Shown here: piece by piece, positions 42,088 through 49,358 of the stretch
Layout of the letters: each line of letters opens with the position of its first letter
Position numbering within the stretch: the stretch's first letter is position 1
NCBI RefSeq assembly: GCF_036250755.1
Contig: NZ_CP109583.1
Span: 1,674,001 to 1,738,000 of the forward strand
Direction: 5' to 3'
DNA: 64,000 bases
DNA from: Streptomyces uncialis
GTDB lineage: Bacteria; Actinomycetota; Actinomycetes; Streptomycetales; Streptomycetaceae
The notes under the pieces: model-generated
Database searches by the model: none
Told to the model about the DNA's origin: nothing
What the model saw: the letters and a program-made list of their open reading frames with translations, nothing else
Position numbers and translations under genes: made by a program

Positions 42088-42116
42088 ATCAAATCAGGCG
42101 GGGTCGGGACGGTCAA
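42088..42116 (-). promoter_or_regulatory. Promoter for the leader peptide and ssuE (leaderless)
   Basis: On the minus strand TTGACC (42116-42111), a 17-base spacer and TTTGAT (42093-42088) match the vegetative consensus. The leader-peptide ATG follows after 7 bases, so transcription is expected to start at or beside the A of the ATG. Confidence 0.65.
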
Positions 42117-42267
42117 GGTCGCAATGGCCGCGTACCGGTGCCAAGTGGGCGTATTCGCGGGCGGGCGACCGATGGGTGAGACGGCGGCGCGCGGGAGCCG
42201 TACCTTCGGGGGCCGGGCCCCGTCCGCCGTCGTCCCATCGGGCCCCGCAGGGAAGGACGTTCGGACC

Positions 42268-44022
42268 GTGCCGCTCTTCACCCGCCCCCGTCCACGACCG
42301 GACCGGGACCCCGTACCCGTACCCGGGCCCTCGGCGGAAGCCGTGCCCGGGGAACTGGTGCGGGGTGCCGAGGACGGGCAGGGGGGTGGCGTTCCCCGGC
42401 GCCCGCCCGGGCGGCGGGTGGCGGGGGCGGTGGGCACGGCCTCGGCCGTGGCCTTCGTGCTGTTCGGGCTGCTGCTGCCGGACCGGCTCGCGGAGCTGAC
42501 CCCGGGGGCCTTCGTACGGCTGCCGGGCGAGGCGGTCCTCGGTGCGGCGCTGCTCCTGGCGCTGACGGGCCGGGCGCGGGACGTGGCGGCCGGGGCGCTG
42601 GGGCTGCTGCTGGGGGTGACCGTACTGCTGGGGGCGCTGGACCTGGGATTCCATGAGGCGCTCGGGCGGCCGTTCGACCCGGTCCTGGACTGGATTCTGC
42701 TGGACGACGGACAGGCGTTCCTGCGGGACTCGGTGGGACGTACGGGCGCGCTGCTCGCCACGGCCGCCGTGCTGGCGCTGGCACTGGCCGTCCTCGCGGC
42801 GGGGACGGTGTCGGTGGTGCGGCTGGGCCGGTCGCTGCGGCGGAGCGGTGCGGTGGCGGCGCCCGTGACGCTGGCGGGCGGCACGGTGTGGGTGGTGTGC
42901 GCGGCGCTCGGCGCGCAGTTCGCGGGGGCGCCGCTGGCGGCGCGGAGCACGGCCGACGCGCTGGGTGACCGGGTGCGGCAGACCCGTGCGACGTTCGCGG
43001 ACGAGGAGGTGTTCGAGAGGGCCGCGGCCGACGACCCGTTCCGCGACACCCCGGGCGACCGGCTGCTGACGGGGCTGCGCGGCAAGGACGTGCTGTTCGT
43101 GTTCGTCGAGAGCTACGGGCGCACCGCGCTGGAGGACCCGGCGATGGCCCCGCACCTCGGGGCGCTGCTCGCGGACGGCACCGAGCGGCTGCGGGCGGCG
43201 GGGTACGCGTCGCGCAGCGGCTTCCTGACCTCGCCGACGGCCGGTGCGGGGAGCTGGCTCGCGCACTCCACGTTCCTGTCGGGGCTGTGGGTCGCCCATC
43301 AGCAGCGGTACCGCAGTGTCACGGCCAGCGACCGGCTGACGCTGACGGAGGCGTTCCGGCGGACGGGCGCGTGGCGGACGGTGGGGATCATGCCGGGGGT
43401 CACCCGGGAGTGGCCGGAGGGGCGGTTCTACGGGCTGGACCGGGTGTACGACTCGCGGGAACTCGGTTACCGGGGGCCGAAGTTCAGCTGGGCGCCGGTC
43501 CCGGACCAGTTCAGCCTGGCGGCGTTCGAGCGGCTGGAGGGGGGCCGGGCGGGGCGCGGTCCGCTGATGGCCGGGATCGTCCTGGTGTCCAGCCACAATC
43601 CGTGGGCCCCGATCCCGGAGATGCTCGGCTGGGACGGACTGGGCGACGGCTCGGTGTACGAGGGGGTGCGGGCCCGGGGCGCGGACCCGAAGCGGGTGTG
43701 GCGGGACCCGGAGCGGGTGCGCGCCGAGTACCGGCGCTCGGTCGAGTACTCGCTGACGAGCCTCGTCTCGTATCTGGAGGAGTACGGGGACGAGGACACG
43801 GTGCTGGTGTTCCTGGGCGACCATCAGCCGATCCCGGCGGTCGCCGGGGAGGGCGCGTCCCGGGACGTGCCGGTGGCGATGGTGGCGAAGGACCCGGCGG
43901 TGTTCGAACGGATCGGCCACTGGGGCTGGGACGAGGGGCTGGCGCCGTCCCCGTCGGCGCCGGTGTGGCGGATGGACACCTTCCGGGACCGGTTCCTCGG
44001 CGCCTTCGGCCCGGCCTCCTGA
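42268..44022 (+). CDS. Membrane alkaline-phosphatase/sulfatase superfamily protein
   Basis: About 584 residues. The N-terminal half has four to five membrane helices (TASAVAFVLFGLLLPDRL, EAVLGAALLLALTG, AAGALGLLLGVTVLLGALDLGF, LATAAVLALALAVLAAGT, PVTLAGGTVWVVCAALGAQF). The C-terminal half is an extracytoplasmic phosphatase/sulfatase-fold domain: KDVLFVFVESYGRTAL (first metal site), AGAGSWLAHSTFLSGLW (nucleophile region), VSSHNPWAPI and LVFLGDHQPIP (metal-binding D-H). The layout recalls lipoteichoic-acid synthase-type phosphoglycerol transferases, but it is shorter and its substrate is unknown. GTG 42268 (GGAAGG 11 bases upstream) is used; ATG 42172 in the same frame is an alternative. A strong bidirectional terminator follows. 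Confidence 0.8.
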   Translation: MPLFTRPRPRPDRDPVPVPGPSAEAVPGELVRGAEDGQGGGVPRRPPGRRVAGAVGTASAVAFVLFGLLLPDRLAELTPGAFVRLPGEAVLGAALLLALTGRARDVAAGALGLLLGVTVLLGALDLGFHEALGRPFDPVLDWILLDDGQAFLRDSVGRTGALLATAAVLALALAVLAAGTVSVVRLGRSLRRSGAVAAPVTLAGGTVWVVCAALGAQFAGAPLAARSTADALGDRVRQTRATFADEEVFERAAADDPFRDTPGDRLLTGLRGKDVLFVFVESYGRTALEDPAMAPHLGALLADGTERLRAAGYASRSGFLTSPTAGAGSWLAHSTFLSGLWVAHQQRYRSVTASDRLTLTEAFRRTGAWRTVGIMPGVTREWPEGRFYGLDRVYDSRELGYRGPKFSWAPVPDQFSLAAFERLEGGRAGRGPLMAGIVLVSSHNPWAPIPEMLGWDGLGDGSVYEGVRARGADPKRVWRDPERVRAEYRRSVEYSLTSLVSYLEEYGDEDTVLVFLGDHQPIPAVAGEGASRDVPVAMVAKDPAVFERIGHWGWDEGLAPSPSAPVWRMDTFRDRFLGAFGPAS

Positions 44023-44045
44023 GGCGGGACGGGCCCGGGCGCGAA

Positions 44046-44089
44046 GGGGTGGACGGCGCGGCCCCCTGACCGGTCGCGCCGTCCACCCC
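44046..44089. terminator. Bidirectional stem-loop terminator
   Basis: GGGGTGGACGGCGCG (44046-44060) pairs perfectly with 44075-44089 (15 bp, 14-base loop). It lies between the converging phosphatase-like and MmyB-like genes and can serve both. Confidence 0.8.
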
Positions 44090-44110
44090 CTTCCCCTCGG
44101 GGAAGGAACC

Positions 44111-44788
44111 TCAGCCGTCGGCCGCGGGCACCGCCCGCAGATATCCGACGGCCCTTCGGGCGCCGCGTCGTACGGGCCGCCGCCCGCCGCCCGCCCTCCG
44201 GGGTTCCCGCAGGACCAGGGTCAGCCGGGAGAATCCCATGTCCTGAAGTGTCTGGGGCGCCTCGCCCACCACCCGGCAGTGGGTGCGTCCCCACCGGGGG
44301 TCCGGATGGGTCAGCGGGCGCAGCGCCCCGTCGTTGGCGATCGCCTCCGCGCCGACCGAGCTGATCCAGCGGGGCAGCCCGTGCCGGTAGGCGGCGTCCA
44401 TGATCGGGTCGTCGGCGATGGCGGCGCGGATGGCCTGGAGTTCCTCGTCGCCGGCGTGCCGTTCCAGTGCCTCGGCGAAGTGCGCGAGCATGGGCAGGCA
44501 CCAGCTCGACTCATGGTCCCCGAGGACCGTGGCGGCGTCCGGGTGGAAGAGGACGAAGCGCAGGAAGTTGTCGCGGGGCATGGCTGTCGGATGCGGCCCG
44601 ACACCTCCGAAGAGCACGTCGTACGCGTCGTTGGCGAGCACGACGTCCCAGCGGTGGTCGAGGACGACGGAAGGAAAGGAGACCGCGTCCAGCAGGGCCG
44701 CGTAGTCCTGGAGATAGGCCCGGCATCCTGGCCCGGTCCGCGCGCTCCCCCAGGCCGGTCGTCGGCGCCCTTGTGCCTCGTATGCCAT
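44111..44788 (-). CDS. MmyB-like regulator ligand-binding domain protein lacking HTH
   Basis: A 225-residue protein that matches the C-terminal ligand-binding domain of MmyB-type regulators: YLQDYAALLDAVSFPSVVLDHRWDVVLANDAYDVLFGG is the PAS-like opening, RDNFLRFVLFHPDAATVLGDHESSWCLPMLAHFAEALERHAGDEELQAI the middle and TLVLREPRRAGGG the end. These regulators normally begin with an XRE helix-turn-helix of about 80 residues; here only some 20 residues precede the domain. ATG 44788 is the sensible start, because the frame upstream is antisense to the XRE gene. The gene diverges from an XRE gene across a 442-base region, so it may supply a sensing function in trans. Confidence 0.8.
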   Translation of the reverse strand: MAYEAQGRRRPAWGSARTGPGCRAYLQDYAALLDAVSFPSVVLDHRWDVVLANDAYDVLFGGVGPHPTAMPRDNFLRFVLFHPDAATVLGDHESSWCLPMLAHFAEALERHAGDEELQAIRAAIADDPIMDAAYRHGLPRWISSVGAEAIANDGALRPLTHPDPRWGRTHCRVVGEAPQTLQDMGFSRLTLVLREPRRAGGGRRPVRRGARRAVGYLRAVPAADG

Positions 44789-45230
44789 CGGGTGGTCACC
44801 CCTCTTACGGCTCTGACGGCGAGCGCTGGTCGTGCGGCGCGGCGGTCCGGCAACGGGAACGGCGCCCCCGGTCGTGCCACCGCGTGGCGATCGTGCTACC
44901 CCGACCGGAAGCATGTCAACTATCGTGGCATTTACAGACGGTTGACGAATAAAACACGCCACAGATGTGGCGCGGCCTGGCCCGTGCGCTGGTGAGGGAC
45001 TAGTCTCCGATGCTGTCCATGGCGCGATGCCGGAGACCGTGGTGCGGGCCCCTCGGGGCGCGTTCCGTCCGGTTTCCGCCACGGTCGCGCCGTGCGTCCC
45101 GGCGACCCGGCGAGCCCCCCGGTGGCCGGGGACGGCTCTGCGCGGCCGGTCCGGTGGACCGTTCGTCCGGCGGGTTCGCCGGTAGCCGTGTTTCGGTCCT
45201 GTTCGACGTGTCGGTTCTAGGAGACCTTCG
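44789..45230. other. Divergent regulatory region between MmyB-like and XRE genes
   Basis: A 442-base gap with an AT-rich island (about 44910-44970). It contains TTGACA on the minus strand (44919-44914) as a -35 for the MmyB-like gene, TTGACG on the plus strand (44942-44947), two copies of ATCGTG followed by GC (44889, 44922) and the palindrome CGCCACAGATGTGGCG. The remaining 260 bases before the XRE start hold no visible gene. Confidence 0.6.
44957..44972. promoter_or_regulatory. 16-bp palindrome in the divergent XRE/MmyB region
   Basis: CGCCACA-GA-TGTGGCG is a perfect 7-2-7 inverted repeat lying 10 bases downstream of TTGACG. It is a candidate operator for the XRE regulator encoded at 45231 and could act on both divergent genes. 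Confidence 0.5.
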
Positions 45231-45962
45231 GTGACGGATGGCTTCTCGCTGCCGGGTGGCGTCACTCCCTCGGGCTCGTTGCCGGGTGTTGTCGCCCGGG
45301 TCCGCGATCTCGCCGACCGCCTCGGCGTGCCCCACGCCGAGGTCTTCGACATACCCCGGCTCACGGTGGCCTCGGGGGTACCGGAGGAAGTGGTCAGGGA
45401 TCTGCTGACCGGGCGCACGGGCGGTGAGCCCGATCTCCAGGCCCGGTTCCTCCAGCGGTTCGACCTGCTGCGCAGAACACGGCTGAAACCGAACGGCCGC
45501 CGCTGGACCCAGCAGGAGATCGCCGACGGCGCCGGGATGTCACGGCAGCAGGCCGGCGCCCTCATCAACGGCGACCGGCGGCCCACGATGGAGCACTGCG
45601 CGGCCATCCAGCGCTTCTTCGGCGTCCACGCGGGGTTCCTGACCGCCGAGGACGCCGACGCGCTGGTCTCCGCGCTCCAGCTCACCGAGCAGGAACTGCT
45701 CCAGTGGGCCGCCGCCCAGGACCGCGCCGTACCGCCCGCGCCGCCCGCGCCGCCGGCCACCGCGCCGGGCGCGGACCCCGGGAAGCCGTCGCGGGACGCG
45801 ATGGACGACGCCCTGGAACAGCTGTTGCAGAATCACGGGGTGCGCGGTATCGCCTGGCGGGCCGCCCAACTCCCCACCGACAAGCACCGCGACAAGGTCA
45901 CGGAGTGGCTGGACATGCTGCTGGAGAGCGTCAAGCCGCCCCACGGCCCCACGGAGCCCTGA
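45231..45962 (+). CDS. XRE-family helix-turn-helix regulator (first gene of a four-gene cassette)
   Basis: A 243-residue regulator. The HTH is central (about residues 80-135): GRRWTQQEIADGAGMSRQQAGALINGDRRPTMEHCAAIQRFFGV, a clear XRE/lambda-repressor pattern. The N-terminal 70 residues (VARVRDLADRLGVPHAEVFDIPRL) are another helical region. The C-terminal part after a Pro/Ala linker is also helical (MDDALEQLLQNHGVRGIAWRAAQL). In actinomycetes such proteins are annotated as the regulator component of a toxin-antitoxin-like pair with the following HExxH gene. GTG 45231 has AGGAG 7 bases upstream; its stop overlaps the next ATG by one base. Confidence 0.88.
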   Translation: MTDGFSLPGGVTPSGSLPGVVARVRDLADRLGVPHAEVFDIPRLTVASGVPEEVVRDLLTGRTGGEPDLQARFLQRFDLLRRTRLKPNGRRWTQQEIADGAGMSRQQAGALINGDRRPTMEHCAAIQRFFGVHAGFLTAEDADALVSALQLTEQELLQWAAAQDRAVPPAPPAPPATAPGADPGKPSRDAMDDALEQLLQNHGVRGIAWRAAQLPTDKHRDKVTEWLDMLLESVKPPHGPTEP

Positions 45963-46522
45963 TGCGCGCGCGGGTCACCAAGGACATGCGCAAGTTGTGC
46001 GGCGAACTCATCGCCGGACTGCCCCCCGAGATACCCGACACCCCCGGCGCCCTGATCGGCGCGCTGTGCGCGACGATGAGCCGGCGGCGCGGCCGGCCGG
46101 TCAACCACCGGATGGCCGCGTTCCCGCCGGGCACGGCGAGCGGCCTCTGGCTGGACATGGCCGACCAGGACCTCATCGTGATCGAGGAACGCACCGCCCC
46201 CGACCACCAGTTGGTCATCCTCGGGCATGAGCTGTGGCACATGACGGCCGGACACAGCACCCGGCACGTGGACGCGGCGGGCACCGGCGTGGCCGCCCGG
46301 CTGCTCGCCGGTGGCGTCGATCTCCAGGACACCGTCCGCAGGGTCGCCGCCCGCAGCCGCTCGCACGCCGTCGAGGAGGAGGAGGCCGAGAGCTTCGGGC
46401 TGCTGCTCGCCAGCAAGTGCCGCTCCCGGACAGCCGGTCCGGCGGGCCGCGGGCAGGCCCCGCGTGACGAGCTGACCGCCCGTATCGAGGCGTCCCTGGG
46501 CTATCGCAGGCCGCAAGGCTGA
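45962..46522 (+). CDS. ImmA/IrrE-like HExxH metallopeptidase ('toxin component')
   Basis: A 186-residue protein with the zinc-protease motif HELWH (in VILGHELWHMTAGHSTRHVD), preceded by GLWLDMADQDLIVIEERTAPDHQ. A second acidic region AVEEEEAESFGLLLASK supplies the third ligand Glu. This is the ImmA/IrrE (DUF955) arrangement, in which the peptidase cleaves an HTH repressor, as ImmA does to ImmR and IrrE/PprI does to DdrO. It is translationally coupled to the XRE gene (TGATG), which makes that protein the likely target. Actinobacterial homologues are labelled toxin component, but toxicity is not implied by the motif. Confidence 0.85.
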   Translation: MRARVTKDMRKLCGELIAGLPPEIPDTPGALIGALCATMSRRRGRPVNHRMAAFPPGTASGLWLDMADQDLIVIEERTAPDHQLVILGHELWHMTAGHSTRHVDAAGTGVAARLLAGGVDLQDTVRRVAARSRSHAVEEEEAESFGLLLASKCRSRTAGPAGRGQAPRDELTARIEASLGYRRPQG

Positions 46523-46525
46523 GGC

Positions 46526-47731
46526 GTGAACGGCCCCGACTACTATCTGCCCGCCGCGGCGACGGGCATCGCGCTCGCCTTCAAGTTCCCTTCCCTGCTG
46601 CGGGAGTGGCGCGATCCACTGCTGCGCTCGGTGTGCGCGCTGCTCGCGCTCGGCACCTCGGTGTTCTTCTTCTCCGCGCCGCCGACGATCGCGCAGGTCA
46701 ACCGGATCACGGGGGTGCCCAACATCTCCGGGCCGCTCGTGTACGCCCTGCTGTCCGCGTTCAGCGCCTCCTGTCTGGTGCTGATGGTCAACTGGCGCGG
46801 CGGACCGCCCGAGGTGACCCGGCGGGTCTCGCGCCGCTGGATCGCCGGGTACACCGCGGTGAGCGTGGCCCTCGTGGTGCTGTTCGCGCTCGGTGACGCG
46901 CCGGTGGAACGGCTGCGCGACCTGGACACCTACTACGCCAACACCCCGTACATCCGCGAGATGATCGTGCTGTACCTGACCGGGCTCACGGTCGCGGGTG
47001 TCGCCATGGCCTATCTGTGCCTGCGCTGGTCGCTCCAGGTACGGGGGCTGCTCCGCGCCGGGCTGTCCGCCATCGCCGTCGGGTATCTGTTCAACCTGTC
47101 CTACGCGGCGACCAAGTTCACGGCGGTGTTCGCGCGCTGGGCGGGCCATGACCTCGACTGGCTCAGCTCCGAGACGGCGCCCCTGCTGGCCTCGGCGGCG
47201 GCCCTGTTCAGCGCCATCGGGTTCTGTCTGCCGCTGGCGTTCCAGCGGCTCGGGGAGCAGGTCACCGTCTGGTCGACCTACCGCAGGCTCGGCCCGCTCT
47301 GGCGCGAGCTGCGCGGACTCGGGCCGCACGGCGTCGCACCGTCGCGGATCTCCTGGTGGCCGTCGGCGGATCTCCTGGTGACCCAGCGGGAGTCCGACAT
47401 CCATGACGGGATGCTCAGCCTGTACCCGTACTTCGACAGCCGGGTCCACGCCCGCGCGCACGCCGCCGCCGTCGCGTCCGGGAACGGTCCGGCGCAGGCG
47501 CGGGCCGTCGCCGACGCGGCGATGGTGACCGCCGCGGTACGGGCGCGCGCGGCCGATCCGGAGGGGACGGCGCTGGCGCGGCCGGACAGGCCGCCGGACA
47601 CCGCCGTCTCCGGTGAGGGCCCCCGTGACCTGGTCCGGATGTCCCTGGCGCTGCGCCACTCCCCCGTCGTCGCGGCGGCCCGTACGGCCGTCGCCCGGTC
47701 AGAAAGCGGTACCCATGAGCCCATCCGATAG
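46526..47731 (+). CDS. MAB_1171c-family membrane protein
   Basis: A 401-residue protein with seven predicted transmembrane helices in the first 240 residues (for example YLPAAATGIALAFKF, VCALLALGTSVFFFSAPP, ISGPLVYALLSAFSASCLVLMV, AGYTAVSVALVVLFAL, LLASAAALFSAIGFCLPLAF) and a cytoplasmic C-terminal domain (YRRLGPLWRELRGLGP, QRESDIHDGMLSLYPYFD, ending in Ala-rich helices). It matches the MAB_1171c-type family found in mycobacteria and streptomycetes beside XRE/HExxH pairs; its function is unknown. GTG 46526 follows the peptidase stop by three bases, and its 3' end overlaps the FAD oxidoreductase by 17 bases, so the four genes form one operon. Confidence 0.85.
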   Translation: MNGPDYYLPAAATGIALAFKFPSLLREWRDPLLRSVCALLALGTSVFFFSAPPTIAQVNRITGVPNISGPLVYALLSAFSASCLVLMVNWRGGPPEVTRRVSRRWIAGYTAVSVALVVLFALGDAPVERLRDLDTYYANTPYIREMIVLYLTGLTVAGVAMAYLCLRWSLQVRGLLRAGLSAIAVGYLFNLSYAATKFTAVFARWAGHDLDWLSSETAPLLASAAALFSAIGFCLPLAFQRLGEQVTVWSTYRRLGPLWRELRGLGPHGVAPSRISWWPSADLLVTQRESDIHDGMLSLYPYFDSRVHARAHAAAVASGNGPAQARAVADAAMVTAAVRARAADPEGTALARPDRPPDTAVSGEGPRDLVRMSLALRHSPVVAAARTAVARSESGTHEPIR

Positions 47732-49151
47732 ATCCGCCGGAGCCGCCCGGGACACCCCGCACCGCCATGCCGTGGTGATCGGCGCGGGAGTCGCGGGCCT
47801 GGCGGCGGCCGCCGCGCTGCGGGGCCACGCCCGGGTCACCCTGGTGGAACGGGACACCCTGCCGGAGGGTCCCGAATCACGCAAGGGGCTTCCGCAGGCC
47901 CGGCACGCCCATCTGCTGTGGTCGGGCGGGGCGCGCGCGCTGGAGGAGCTGCTGCCCGGGGTCACCGCACGGTGGCTGGCCGCCGGGGCCCGCCGGATAG
48001 CGCTGCCGACCGGGCTGGTGTCGATGCAGCCGAGCGGCTGGATACGCCGGTTCCCCGAACTCCAGTTCATGATCGCGGCAAGTCGCGACCTGCTGGACTG
48101 GGGCATCCGGCGGAGCCTCGCCGAGGACCCGGCGGTGACCGTCCTGGAGCACTCCGAACTGCTCGCCCTGGAGGGCGACGCGCGCCGCGTCACCGGGGTA
48201 CGGCTGCGGGTCGGCCCGGGTCAGGCGGCGGAGGAACGATTCCTCGCCGCGGATCTGGTGGTGGACGCCTCGGGCCGGGGCTCACGGGCGGTGGCCCAGC
48301 TGGCCGCGCTCGGGGTGCCCCGGGCGGCGGAGGAGGAGGTCGACTCGGGGCTGGTGTACGCCTCCCGGATCTTCCGGGCGCCGCCGGGGACCGAGGGCTT
48401 CCCGGTGGTGAACGTCCAGGCCGACGCCCGCGAGGCGCGGCCGGGCCGGACGACGACGATCGTGCCCATAGAGGGTGAGCGGTGGCTCGTGACACTGTCC
48501 GGTACCCGGGGCGGTGAACCGGGCCCGTCCCCGGAGGGCTTCGAGCCGTTCGCGCGCACGGTGCGCCATCCGGTGGTGGGGGAACTGATCGCCCGCGCCG
48601 AGCCGCTCAGCGGGGTACGGGTGACCCGCAGCACCGTCAACCGCCGCCGCTTCTTCGAACGGGTCGCCCCGTGGCCGGACGGGTTCCTGGTGCTGGGGGA
48701 CGCGGTCGCCACGTACAACCCCGTGTACGGGCACGGGATGTCGGTGGCCGCCGAGGGGGCGCTGGCGCTGCGGCAGCTCGTGGACGCCGAGGGGCTCGGG
48801 ACGCCGGGGCAGGCGCGGCGCGCCCAACGGGCCGTGGCCCGGCCGGTCTCGGTGGCCTGGGATCTGGCGACCGCCCAGGACATCCTGTACCCGGGCTCGA
48901 TCGGGCGCCGCCCCGGGCCGTCCGCGAAGGCGGCGCGCCGCTATGTCGACCGGCTGATGCGGACGGCGACCGCCCGGCCCCTGGTCGCCAAGGCGCTGCT
49001 GGACGTGATGACGCTGTCGGCGCCGATGACCGCGCTGGTGCGGCCCGAGGTGGTGTTCGCGGTGCTGCGCGGACCCCGGCTGCCGCCGCTGGCGGGGCCG
49101 CCGCTGACCGACCGGGAACTGGCCACGGCCCTCGGCTCCGGACACCACTGA
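47715..49151 (+). CDS. FAD-dependent oxidoreductase (monooxygenase-like)
   Basis: A 478-residue flavoprotein of the PHBH/geranylgeranyl-reductase-like group. FAD-binding elements are AVVIGAGVAGLAAAAALRGHARVTLVERD (GxGxxG), ADLVVDASGRGSRAVAQL and LVLGDAVATYNPVYGHGMSVAAEGALAL (the GD motif contacting the ribityl chain). The RRGVPQxxHxH-like motif SRKGLPQARHAHLLWSGG is typical of this subgroup. Substrate is unknown. It overlaps the membrane protein gene and closes the XRE-peptidase-membrane protein cassette; the association with a stress-type protease/repressor pair suggests modification of a lipid or pigment at the membrane. Confidence 0.85.
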   Translation: MSPSDRSAGAARDTPHRHAVVIGAGVAGLAAAAALRGHARVTLVERDTLPEGPESRKGLPQARHAHLLWSGGARALEELLPGVTARWLAAGARRIALPTGLVSMQPSGWIRRFPELQFMIAASRDLLDWGIRRSLAEDPAVTVLEHSELLALEGDARRVTGVRLRVGPGQAAEERFLAADLVVDASGRGSRAVAQLAALGVPRAAEEEVDSGLVYASRIFRAPPGTEGFPVVNVQADAREARPGRTTTIVPIEGERWLVTLSGTRGGEPGPSPEGFEPFARTVRHPVVGELIARAEPLSGVRVTRSTVNRRRFFERVAPWPDGFLVLGDAVATYNPVYGHGMSVAAEGALALRQLVDAEGLGTPGQARRAQRAVARPVSVAWDLATAQDILYPGSIGRRPGPSAKAARRYVDRLMRTATARPLVAKALLDVMTLSAPMTALVRPEVVFAVLRGPRLPPLAGPPLTDRELATALGSGHH

Positions 49152-49358
49152 GCACGGCCGGGACGGCGGCGGGGCGGACGGACGAACGGTGAGCGGGCGC
49201 GCCGGAGCCAAATCAGGTGATCACGCGCGCGGCGCGTGCCTTCCATGTCACCCTCTAGGCAGTCCCGTCCGTGACGAGCGGTTCGCGTCGAATGCCGCTG
49301 TCCCGTGCCCGTGCCCGTGCTGCCGTCCGCACGGCGGGACGGGAGGAAGGGGGCCGCG

